Assembly (NCBI GenBank): GCA_937889795.1
Contig: CALBZH010000483.1
Location: forward strand, 1-6,057
Length of the DNA stretch: 6,057 bases
DNA from: an uncultured Syntrophobacteraceae bacterium
Lineage (GTDB): Bacteria; Desulfobacterota; Syntrophobacteria; Syntrophobacterales; Syntrophobacteraceae
Direction: 5' to 3'
Shown here: positions 1 to 6,057 of the stretch, piece after piece
How positions within the stretch are numbered: position 1 is the stretch's first letter
How the letters are laid out: each line of letters starts with the position of its first letter
Made by a program: the position numbers and the translations under genes
Notes under the pieces: generated by a model
The model's database searches: none
What the model saw: the letters and a program-made list of their open reading frames with translations, nothing else
Told to the model about the DNA's origin: nothing

Positions 1-1536
1 CAGGCAGGATGCGTCCACCTTCTGCCCGATGGCGGGGATGACCATGTCGCAGGAAATGACGAATTCCGAGCCTTCGACCGGCACCGGGCGCCGTCTGCCG
101 CTGACATCCGGCTCGCCGAGCCCCATCCGGACGCACTCGACGCCGACGATCTGCTCGTCTTCGATCAAAAGCCGCACGGGATTGCTCAGGAAGTGGAATT
201 CCACGCCCTCTTCCATCGCATCGTGGATCTCTTCCTTGTCCGCGGGCATTTCGTCCTGCGTCCGCCGATAGACCAGATGGACTTCTTTGACACCAAGCCG
301 GAGGGCCGAGCGCGAGCAGTCCATCGCGACATTGCCGCCCCCCACGACGACGGCGACGCTTCCCACTTCGATGGGCTCATTGAGATTCACCCGGCGGAGA
401 AAGTCGATGCCCGGGAAGTAGCCCTTCGGATTTCGGTCCTCGCCTTCGACGCCCATGATGGTGCCTTTTTGTGCGCCGATAGCCAGGAAGATCGCTCCGA
501 AGCCCTGCTTCTTGAGACCTTCGAGGGTGAAATCGCGCCCGAGAGACTTTCCGTAATGAATGGTCACGCCCATCTTCGAAAGGATCTCAAATTCGGCGCG
601 GAGCACGTCCCGGGGCAGTCGATAGTCGGGGATCCCCATGGCCGCCATGCCTCCGGGCTCCTGGAGGGCCTCGAAGATTTCAACCGGGTAGCCTTTCAGG
701 AGCAAATGGTAAGCGGCGGTCATTCCGGCGGGCCCCGCGCCGACGACGGCAATCCTGGGGGCACCGGGCTTGATGGTCACGACCGGGTCATAGCGTTTGA
801 CGGCGGCATCCATCTCCACGTCCGAAACGAATCGCTTGAGGTGCTTGATGTTGACCGGATCGTCGAGCTTGGCGCGGCGGCAGGCGAATTCACAGAAGCG
901 GACGCACACCCGCCCGCACACGGACGAAAGCGGGTTGCGCTCGTGAATCACCGAAAGTGACTCCGTGTAGCGGGCGGACTTGATGTATTCGATATATCTC
1001 GGAATATCGAGCCGTTCGGGACAGGCTTCGATGCACGGTGCCGTCACCTTGGTGTGATAGCGCCCCCGGCGGCGGTGCTTTCCCTCGACGATCGCCTGGC
1101 GGAACTCGTCCTCGAAATGCTCGAGCAACGCAAGGACCGCGTTCATCGACGTGTGGCCCAGCTCGCACATGGACCCGGCCTTGACGACCTCGCCCACCCG
1201 TTTCAAGGTCTCGAGGTCCTCCTCGACGCCCTTGCCCTCGCCAATGCGCGTCAGAATATCCGCCGCGACGCGGGTTCCCATGCGGCAAGGAACGCACTTC
1301 CCGCAGGATTCCCCCTGCACCACGTCCAGGTAAGCGCGGGCCATGTCGATCAAGTCCACGTCGTGATCGAACAGGAAGAACCCGTTCCAGCCGAGGACGG
1401 CCTTCACCCGGTTGCCGGGCTCGTACTCCCCGATGTTCTCCAAGCCGCCAAAGCCCCCGGGCTCCCCACCGCCGTGACGGTTGTCCACGACCCGGTCGCC
1501 CCACGCTCCCACCAGCATGCCGTTCAGTTCAGCCAC
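1..1536 (-). CDS. Fe-S flavoprotein: NuoF C-terminal-like domain fused to GltD/SfrB-type NAD(P)H oxidoreductase (3' end outside window)
   Basis: Seen: the minus-strand frame is open from the in-frame TGA at 1558-1560 to the left edge, giving 512 residues with no C-terminus. Residues 78-124 carry a NuoF-like cluster motif, ESCGKCVPCR (Cys78, 81, 84) plus Cys124. Residues 165-220 form a GltD-like Fe-S domain with Cys168, 172, 207, 211, 215 and 219 (PCIEACP; CGRVC). An FAD motif, GAGPAG, lies at 266-271, and a second nucleotide motif, GGGNVA, at 399-404, followed by VYRR at 422-425. AIGQ at 502-505 is close to the cut. Family knowledge: such proteins (NfnB, GltD, SfrB relatives) move electrons between NAD(P)H and Fe-S partners in the cytoplasm. 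Inference: a redox subunit of a soluble oxidoreductase whose partner probably lies beyond the left edge. GTG at 1536 is preferred because GGA and GGGGG lie just upstream. ATG at 1518 is the alternative. The NuoF FMN domain is absent. The family call is firm; the exact electron donor and acceptor are not known. Confidence 0.9.
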   Translation of the reverse strand, partial: MAELNGMLVGAWGDRVVDNRHGGGEPGGFGGLENIGEYEPGNRVKAVLGWNGFFLFDHDVDLIDMARAYLDVVQGESCGKCVPCRMGTRVAADILTRIGEGKGVEEDLETLKRVGEVVKAGSMCELGHTSMNAVLALLEHFEDEFRQAIVEGKHRRRGRYHTKVTAPCIEACPERLDIPRYIEYIKSARYTESLSVIHERNPLSSVCGRVCVRFCEFACRRAKLDDPVNIKHLKRFVSDVEMDAAVKRYDPVVTIKPGAPRIAVVGAGPAGMTAAYHLLLKGYPVEIFEALQEPGGMAAMGIPDYRLPRDVLRAEFEILSKMGVTIHYGKSLGRDFTLEGLKKQGFGAIFLAIGAQKGTIMGVEGEDRNPKGYFPGIDFLRRVNLNEPIEVGSVAVVVGGGNVAMDCSRSALRLGVKEVHLVYRRTQDEMPADKEEIHDAMEEGVEFHFLSNPVRLLIEDEQIVGVECVRMGLGEPDVSGRRRPVPVEGSEFVISCDMVIPAIGQKVDASCL

Positions 1537-1717
1537 TTCCAGCCCCCGCGTATCAGCTCAATGTTCCAGTCGATCAGAGAGACAGCCGTCCGCGCATTCT
1601 AACCCGCATCAGTCTCACAGCGAACGAGCAAATAATGCTTCGGAAAAAAATCTGGGGCGGGACCGGTCCAAAGCATGGGGCAGCAAGAACGCGTTTCCCT
1701 GCACCGTAAGCACATCT

Positions 1718-1800
1718 CGGTAGCGCCACCTTCCACGGCGGCGTGCAATGATGGCCTTCGGATCCGAGCCACCTCGCCGCCGTGGAAGGCAGCGCTACCG
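1718..1800. repeat. Long imperfect inverted repeat (REP/BIME-like extragenic palindrome)
   Basis: The left arm, 1718-1743, pairs with the right arm, 1775-1800, at 24 of 26 positions. The only mismatches are 1727/1791 and 1728/1790. Each arm, read inward, begins CGGTAGCGC and ends CCTTCCACGGCGGCG. The 31-base centre contains its own perfect palindrome TCGGATCCGA (1758-1767), flanked by GGC and GCC. A transcript or single strand could form a very stable stem. The right arm is followed by no T-run, so an intrinsic terminator is unlikely. The layout of two inverted copies of a short GC-rich unit between genes suggests a REP/BIME element or small non-autonomous mobile palindrome. Only one pair is present in this window, so dispersal cannot be shown. 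Confidence 0.85.
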
Positions 1801-1934
1801 TCGTGGTCGACAGGACGCCTGTGTGTGGTCTACCGCCTAAAATCCCGACCCGCTCTTATTGAGACGATGCAAACTTTCCTCCCACAGGCTCTGGAAAATT
1901 GAGTAGATTGTTGATGTCACCGTCCAGTTTCATC

Positions 1935-1942
1935 GAGGAGAG
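1935..1942 (+). promoter_or_regulatory. Ribosome-binding site of the rhomboid gene
   Basis: GAGGAGAG lies just ahead of the ATG at 1945 and fixes that start over other frames. Confidence 0.75.
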
Positions 1943-1944
1943 AC

Positions 1945-2592
1945 ATGCTCTTCACCTCACCAGTCTTGGAGGCTGCAGTGATCGGCTCGGCGTACAACCC
2001 GAAGCTCCGCCCGGGCCAGGGCGGGGAGGGGGACTCCTTGAGGCGCGATGTTCAGCGCTGGGTGCGGACGATCGTGATCTTCATCGCCGTCATCTGGATC
2101 GTCGGGCTCGTAGACGCCTTCGTGTTCGGCGGCCAGCTCAGAACTTACGGCATCGTGCCCCGATCGGAGCTCGGCCTGCGGGGGATTCTCTTCGCGCCTT
2201 TTCTTCATGCGGGCATCGGGCACCTCATCGCCAACACGACGGGCATCATGGTGTTCGGAGGTCTTGTCATCCTGCGCGGCGAGGCTCATTTCTGGCTGGT
2301 GACCCTCGTTGGCGCGCTTTCAAGCGGGATCGGCACGTGGCTCTTCGGACGCCCCGCGTATCATATCGGCGCCAGCGGGGTTCTCTTTGCCTACTTCGGC
2401 TATCTGCTCTTTACCGGGTGGTTTGAACGACGCCTTGGCTCGATCCTCCTGTCGGTTCTGGTTCTGATCGGATGGGGCTCGACGATATTCGGCGTCTTGC
2501 CGGTCCACCCCGCCATTTCCTGGGAAGGTCACCTGTTCGGACTGCTGGGCGGCGTCGCCAGTGCGCGGTTGCTCGCGCGCCGTTCGCGCTGA
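1945..2592 (+). CDS. Rhomboid family intramembrane serine protease
   Basis: Role (family knowledge): rhomboids cut transmembrane substrates inside the inner membrane using a Ser-His dyad. Seen: 215 residues. A polar N-terminal stretch of about 40 residues precedes the first hydrophobic segment (about 41-60), and several more hydrophobic segments follow (about 98-111, 115-132, 143-158, 167-185 and 196-210). The family signature is complete: His88, His93 and Asn97 in HAGIGHLIAN, the catalytic serine Ser144 in GASG (142-145), and the catalytic histidine His196 in WEGHLFGLLGG. Its size fits the compact six-TM bacterial form without extra domains. The start is supported by the GAGGAGAG site upstream. 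It is the first gene of a plus-strand cluster, 31 bases ahead of the LUD gene with no terminator between. The substrate cannot be inferred; nothing nearby is an obvious target. Confidence 0.93.
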   Translation: MLFTSPVLEAAVIGSAYNPKLRPGQGGEGDSLRRDVQRWVRTIVIFIAVIWIVGLVDAFVFGGQLRTYGIVPRSELGLRGILFAPFLHAGIGHLIANTTGIMVFGGLVILRGEAHFWLVTLVGALSSGIGTWLFGRPAYHIGASGVLFAYFGYLLFTGWFERRLGSILLSVLVLIGWGSTIFGVLPVHPAISWEGHLFGLLGGVASARLLARRSR

Positions 2593-2608
2593 AGTTCGTT
2601 TTCACTGA

Positions 2609-2616
2609 GGAGGAGG
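2609..2616 (+). promoter_or_regulatory. Ribosome-binding site of the LUD gene
   Basis: GGAGGAGG, a near-perfect Shine-Dalgarno sequence, lies 7 bases before the ATG at 2624. It sits inside the 31-base gap after the rhomboid stop and supports independent strong translation of the LUD protein. Confidence 0.8.
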
Positions 2617-2623
2617 AAGCGTC

Positions 2624-3268
2624 ATGGATAGACATCAGGCGGCATGGAACGAGAAGGTTGCAAGCGAAATCATCCAGAACCTCGAAAAGCGTCGCATGGA
2701 AGGGAGCTACGCCCCGACCGCGGAACAGGCACGAAACGAGGTCCTGGCCATGGTGCCCGAGGGAGCCTGCGTGTACCGGTGCGGCTCCATGACCACGACC
2801 GGCATGGGACTGTGGGAGAAGCTCGCGGAAAAGCCCGGCGTGAAGATCCTCGATCCCTACCAGTCGGGGGCATCTCCCGAGGAAGCCATGGAACTCCGGC
2901 GCCAGGGCATGCTGTCCGACATCATGATCGCCAGCTCGAACGCCATCACCCTGGACGGTGTGCTGGTCAACCTGGACGGCAGCGGCAACCGCATCGCCGC
3001 CATGACGTTCGGGCCGAAAAAGGTGATTCTGATCGTGGGCATGAACAAGGTGGCCCCGGACATCGAAACGGCCATGTCGCGGGTGAAGCACTACGCGGCC
3101 CCGATCAACGTCATGCGCATCGGCTACCGGAATCCGTGCGCGGAAACCGGGCTGTGCATCGATTGCCGGTCTCCGCAGCGCATCTGCAACATGTGGAGCA
3201 TCATCGAGGGACACATGGCCAAAGGGCGCATTCATGTCAAGCTTGTGGGCGAGAATCTGGGGTACTGA
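2624..3268 (+). CDS. LUD-domain (lactate-utilization-type) protein with C-terminal four-cysteine motif
   Basis: Seen: 214 residues, predicted soluble with no signal peptide or membrane segment. An N-terminal helical region (1-45) is followed by an alpha/beta LUD core. The most typical part of the core is residues 108-143 (ITLDGVLVNLDGSGNR and then FGPKKVILIVGMNKV). The C-terminal part carries Cys172, 178, 181 and 188 (spacing C-x5-C-x2-C-x6-C, around TGLCIDCRSPQRICN), and Cys53 is extra. Family knowledge: LUD proteins include LutB/LutC of the lactate oxidation pathway, but this short stand-alone form is a separate, uncharacterised branch often annotated simply as lactate utilization protein. 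Inference: the cysteines may bind a metal or Fe-S cluster. No LutA, LutB or lactate permease gene is present, so a lactate role is not supported by context. The start is secured by GGAGGAGG at 2609-2616. Its stop overlaps the next gene's probable 5' end. Confidence 0.88.
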   Translation: MDRHQAAWNEKVASEIIQNLEKRRMEGSYAPTAEQARNEVLAMVPEGACVYRCGSMTTTGMGLWEKLAEKPGVKILDPYQSGASPEEAMELRRQGMLSDIMIASSNAITLDGVLVNLDGSGNRIAAMTFGPKKVILIVGMNKVAPDIETAMSRVKHYAAPINVMRIGYRNPCAETGLCIDCRSPQRICNMWSIIEGHMAKGRIHVKLVGENLGY

Positions 3269-4310
3269 TGTCGTGGGCGGATTCGGTGCCAAAGGGATGC
3301 GGGCGTCCGCGGGAATGGTCATCGGACTGCTGCTGGGGCTTCTCGTTTTCGGGGTGCAGGATGTCTTGGGCGCCGGCGAGGGGCCGCCCGCGGAGCAGCC
3401 CCTCAAACGGGTTTCCTTTATCCCGCAATGGCAGCCCCAGGCCCAGTTCGCCGGGTATTACGTCGCCCTCGAAAAGGGATTCTACAAGAGTCACGGCCTG
3501 GACATGACCATCCTTCAAGGAGGTCCCGACAGGCCGTCGGCCGAATGGCTTCGAACGGGAGCGGCCCAGTTCGCCACGCTCTTCCTGTCGACGGCCCTTT
3601 TGGAACGGTCCAAAGGCGCGCGTGTGGTCAACCTCGGGCAGATCGTTCAGATCTCCTCGCAGCTGCTCATTGCGAAGCGGTCGAGCGGCATTCAGAGTCT
3701 CAAGGACATGGAGGGGCGCAAGGTGGGGCTATGGGGGGCGGAGCTGAGTATCCTGCCGTCGGCACTTTTTCGAAACCTTGGCGTGCATCCCACCGTCATT
3801 CCCCAGTCTTCGACCGTAAACCTCTTCCTCAGGGGCGGCGTCGATGTCGTCTCGGCCATGTGGTACAACGAGTATCACACCCTTGTGAGTGCCGGTGTGG
3901 ACCCGGAGGAGCTTGTCGTATTCCGCCTTTCCGACCGTCTGAGCTTCCCGGAAGACGGGCTTTACTGCTTGGAGTCGACGTATCGGAGCGACCCGGACCT
4001 GTGCTGCCGTTTCGTTCGGGCGTCTCTGGAAGGCTGGCGCTATGCTTTCGATCACGAGGAGGAAGCGCTCGATATTGTCATGAAGCTCGTTGACGGAGCC
4101 CAGATCGCGACCAATCGGGTTCACCAGAAATGGATGCTGCGCTGCATGCGCGAGCTGGTCAAGCCGACACGCGCGGGAGGCGTCCTTGGGGGTCTGGCGG
4201 AGGCGGACTACCAGGCTGTTGTGTCACAGCTGCAAGCGAGCGGACTGACCCATGAGGCAATCCCCATAAACGAATTCCGCGTGGATTGTGTTGGCGCCCA
4301 TGAAAGATAA
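3234..4310 (+). CDS. NMT1/THI5-like periplasmic solute-binding protein
   Basis: Seen: 358 residues from the first ATG. Residues 26-42 are strongly hydrophobic (GMVIGLLLGLLVFG) after basic residues Lys20 and Arg23. This is a secretory signal with probable cleavage near residue 47 and no lipobox cysteine. The mature part starts with the NMT1 signature QWQPQAQFAGYYVALEKGFY (65-84), and MWYNEYH follows at 209-215, both typical of type 2 periplasmic binding folds. Family knowledge: relatives bind thiamine pyrimidines, riboflavin, taurine or nitrate-like ligands for ABC importers. No permease or ATPase gene is in the window. The gene instead overlaps the sensor phosphatase by 11 bases, so it may serve as a ligand-binding sensor partner (inference). 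The start is uncertain. ATG 3234 overlaps the LUD gene by 35 bases and has AGGG 8 bases upstream. GTG 3273 or ATG 3297 would give a more usual signal peptide length. The ligand is unknown. Confidence 0.88.
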   Translation: MSSLWARIWGTDVVGGFGAKGMRASAGMVIGLLLGLLVFGVQDVLGAGEGPPAEQPLKRVSFIPQWQPQAQFAGYYVALEKGFYKSHGLDMTILQGGPDRPSAEWLRTGAAQFATLFLSTALLERSKGARVVNLGQIVQISSQLLIAKRSSGIQSLKDMEGRKVGLWGAELSILPSALFRNLGVHPTVIPQSSTVNLFLRGGVDVVSAMWYNEYHTLVSAGVDPEELVVFRLSDRLSFPEDGLYCLESTYRSDPDLCCRFVRASLEGWRYAFDHEEEALDIVMKLVDGAQIATNRVHQKWMLRCMRELVKPTRAGGVLGGLAEADYQAVVSQLQASGLTHEAIPINEFRVDCVGAHER

Positions 4311-6057
4311 AGGCCTCGCGTTCAAGCTGATCTGTTTCATCCTGACGGGGACGGGCGTCGTCTTCGTGGCCGCATTCCTGTACTATTATGAAGCGTCACG
4401 GGTGTCCGTCATGAAGGCGGTGGAGGAGAACGCGAGGAACCTCGCGTGGTCGACGGTGAATCGGATCGACTCCGTCCTCGGAGGTGTCGAGAAGGTGCCC
4501 CTCAACTTCTCGGGGCTCCTGTCGACACGGCGCTACAGCCCGGAGGAGATTTCACAGCTCGTGGAGCGGATCGTCGCCGGGAACCCGGAGATTTACGGCT
4601 CGGCCATCGCTTTCGAGCCTGGCGCGCTTGATCCCAATGCGCTGTACTTCGCGCCCTACTGTTATCGAAAGCCCAACGGCCGCGTGGTCCATACACTCCT
4701 CGGCGATGCGTCCTACCGCTATTTCAACATGGATTGGTATCAGCTCCCCAAGGAGCTGCGCAGGCCGGTCTGGACCGAGCCCTACTATGACGAGGGCGGC
4801 GGCGACATCATCATGGCGAGCTTTGCGGCCCCCTTCTATCGCGACAGGGACGGAGCCAACCGGTTTCAGGGGGTGGTGACGGCGGATGTCTCCCTGTCGT
4901 GGCTCAACGAGGTGGTGTCTCAGATTCGGCTGTACCGGTCGGGACACGCCTTTCTCATCTCCCAGAACGGGGTCTTCATCACGCACCCGAACAGCCGGAG
5001 CATCATGCGCGAGACCGTGTTCAGCATGGCCGAAGAGCGGGGGAGCGACCGTCTGCGGCGAATCGGGCAGGAGATGGTGCGCGGCCTGGAGGGCATGGTC
5101 GCGCTCGATCGGGGAATCCTCGGTTCCGCGAAGTCATGGCTCTACTATGCGCCCCTCACCCGAATGGGCTGGTCCCTCGGAATCGTCATCCCGGATGACG
5201 AGCTTTTCGCCGACGTGAAGCGGCTCGGACGCGAGGTCATTCTCATCGGGGCCATCGGACTCCTGTTGATCGCCGTCACGGTGATGCTCATCGCGCACCG
5301 GATCACCAGGCCCTTGAAATCCCTCGCCGAGACCACGGTCGAGATCGCCCGCGGCAACCTGGACACGGAGCTTCCGCCCATCACGAGCGGGGATGAGATC
5401 GGGCGGTTGGCCGTGTCGTTTGAAGGCATGCGGGTGGCCTTGAAGGAATACGTCAAGAATCTCACGGAGACGACGGCCGCCAAGGAACGGATCGAAAGCG
5501 AGCTCAAGATCGCCCGAACGATCCAGATGAGCTTCCTTCCGAAGAGCTTTCCCCCTTTCCACGGAAGCCAGGCATTCGACCTTTACGCGGCCATCGAGCC
5601 CGCCCGGCACATTGGTGGGGACCTGTACGATTTCTTCATGCTCGACGAGCACCACTTGTTCTTCCTCGTGGGCGACGTTTCCGACAAGGGGATCCCCGCG
5701 GCCTTGTTCATGGCGGTCACGAAGACGCTCCTCAAAGGAATCGCCGAGCCCGGCATGGCGCCTTCCGAGATCCTCAGCCGGACCAACGCGGAGCTCTGCA
5801 TCGACAACGATTCGATGATGTTCGTGACCCTGTTCTGCGGGGTTCTGGATCTTCGCACGGGGCTCTTGAAATACTCCAACGCTGGGCATGAGCATCCCAT
5901 CCTCATCCGGCGGGGAAGAGCTCCCGCGTGGTTTGAGCTGCCCCCTGGTTTCGTGCTCGGGGTCATGGAAGATTCCGTCTTCGAGACCCGCGAAACGACA
6001 CTGGAGCCCGGAGACACGATCGTCGTCTACACGGATGGCGTGACCGAAGCGGTCGGC
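4300..6057 (+). CDS. Sensor phosphatase: dCache-like sensor, HAMP, SpoIIE/PP2C domain (3' end outside window)
   Basis: Seen: 586 residues, open to the right edge. TM1 is at about 8-28 and TM2 at about 312-333, enclosing a periplasmic region of about 280 residues. That region has dCache-like features (MDWYQLP 144-150, WTEPYYDEGGG 158-168, FQGVVTADVSLSWL 189-202, GHAFLISQNGVFITHP 215-230). A HAMP domain follows (about 332-386, with Pro338 and DEIGRL 365-370), then the coupling helix ELKIARTIQMSFLP (401-414) and a SpoIIE/PP2C phosphatase. Metal-binding motifs are GGD (439-441), GDVSDKG (458-464) and TDG (578-580), with Asp441, 459 and 579 all present; SNAGHEHP is at 526-533. Family knowledge: RsbU-type phosphatases dephosphorylate STAS antagonists to release a sigma factor or other output. 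The ATG overlaps the upstream stop (4300-4310), with no strong ribosome site, which suggests translational coupling. No STAS or anti-sigma gene is visible; only the end of the catalytic domain is missing. Confidence 0.93.
   Translation, partial: MKDKGLAFKLICFILTGTGVVFVAAFLYYYEASRVSVMKAVEENARNLAWSTVNRIDSVLGGVEKVPLNFSGLLSTRRYSPEEISQLVERIVAGNPEIYGSAIAFEPGALDPNALYFAPYCYRKPNGRVVHTLLGDASYRYFNMDWYQLPKELRRPVWTEPYYDEGGGDIIMASFAAPFYRDRDGANRFQGVVTADVSLSWLNEVVSQIRLYRSGHAFLISQNGVFITHPNSRSIMRETVFSMAEERGSDRLRRIGQEMVRGLEGMVALDRGILGSAKSWLYYAPLTRMGWSLGIVIPDDELFADVKRLGREVILIGAIGLLLIAVTVMLIAHRITRPLKSLAETTVEIARGNLDTELPPITSGDEIGRLAVSFEGMRVALKEYVKNLTETTAAKERIESELKIARTIQMSFLPKSFPPFHGSQAFDLYAAIEPARHIGGDLYDFFMLDEHHLFFLVGDVSDKGIPAALFMAVTKTLLKGIAEPGMAPSEILSRTNAELCIDNDSMMFVTLFCGVLDLRTGLLKYSNAGHEHPILIRRGRAPAWFELPPGFVLGVMEDSVFETRETTLEPGDTIVVYTDGVTEAVG

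Larger units (their letters stand above)
1537..1944. other. Divergent intergenic region, no convincing gene
   Basis: These 408 bases separate the minus-strand oxidoreductase from the plus-strand rhomboid gene, so promoters for both units should lie here. I could not find a -35/-10 pair with good spacing on either strand. The region holds the large inverted repeat at 1718-1800, a 10-base perfect palindrome GGACCGGTCC at 1660-1669, and a small hairpin ACAGG-ACG-CCTGT at 1810-1822. Short open frames across it (for example 1675-1902, plus strand) read straight through the inverted repeat, resemble no family I know and lack a ribosome-binding site. Confidence 0.7.

Noticed and set aside
193..960. 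255-residue plus-strand open frame
   Set aside because: It is antisense to the oxidoreductase, whose frame carries clear FAD, nucleotide-binding and Fe-S motifs. The plus-strand translation resembles no family.
890..1504. 204-residue minus-strand open frame
   Set aside because: Same strand but a different frame from the oxidoreductase; low-complexity Arg/Gly-rich translation typical of a GC-rich shadow frame.
1718..1800. Inverted repeat as a rho-independent terminator
   Set aside because: No T-run follows the stem on either strand, the loop is 31 bases, and it lies between divergent genes where no transcript is expected to end.
1718..1800. CRISPR array or IS element ends
   Set aside because: Only two arms in inverted orientation, no regular spacers, and no transposase gene in the window.
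1675..1902. 75-residue plus-strand open frame in the intergenic region
   Set aside because: It reads through both arms of the inverted repeat, has no ribosome-binding site and has no recognisable sequence.
2411..3406. 331-residue minus-strand open frame
   Set aside because: It is antisense to the rhomboid, LUD and binding-protein genes and has a His/Asp/Arg-rich shadow composition with no motif.
2644..3507. 287-residue plus-strand open frame, possible frameshifted start at ATG 3268
   Set aside because: Out of frame with both the LUD protein and the binding protein, each of which is intact without any frameshift.
5134..5895. 253-residue minus-strand open frame
   Set aside because: Antisense to the phosphatase, which has intact HAMP and PP2C motifs across the same bases.

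Overview
This window of about 6 kb is GC-rich and bacterial. The gene families suggest an anaerobe, most likely of the Desulfobacterota / Syntrophobacter-Geobacter type. They are a NuoF-tail/GltD-type flavoprotein, a small LUD-domain protein with a four-cysteine tail motif, an orphan NMT1/THI5-like periplasmic binding protein, and a Cache-HAMP-SpoIIE phosphatase. The lineage is an inference from gene content; no rRNA or tRNA is present to confirm it.

Left part (1-1536, minus strand): a long gene that runs off the left edge. It encodes an Fe-S flavoprotein. A NuoF C-terminal-like Fe-S segment is fused to a GltD/NfnB/SfrB-like FAD and NAD(P)-binding oxidoreductase. The FMN-binding body of NuoF is absent.

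Middle (1537-1944): a divergent intergenic region of 408 bases. It has no convincing gene but contains a striking 26-bp imperfect inverted repeat (24/26 pairs) around a 31-base centre, which looks like a REP/BIME-type or mobile extragenic palindrome. The promoters for both flanking transcription units should also lie here, but no clear promoter could be read.

Right part (1945-6057, plus strand): four tightly packed co-directional genes, probably one operon. In order they are a rhomboid intramembrane serine protease, a LUD-domain (lactate-utilization-type) protein, a secreted NMT1/THI5-like solute-binding protein, and a two-TM sensor phosphatase (dCache, HAMP, SpoIIE/PP2C) cut by the right edge. 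The binding protein and phosphatase genes overlap by 11 bases. No ABC permease or ATPase gene lies between or beside them in the window. The likeliest reading is that the binding protein detects a small molecule in the periplasm and passes the signal to the phosphatase. The phosphatase would then act on a STAS-type anti-sigma antagonist or similar partner encoded elsewhere. The rhomboid and LUD proteins have no obvious mechanistic link to that pair, apart from their shared transcription.
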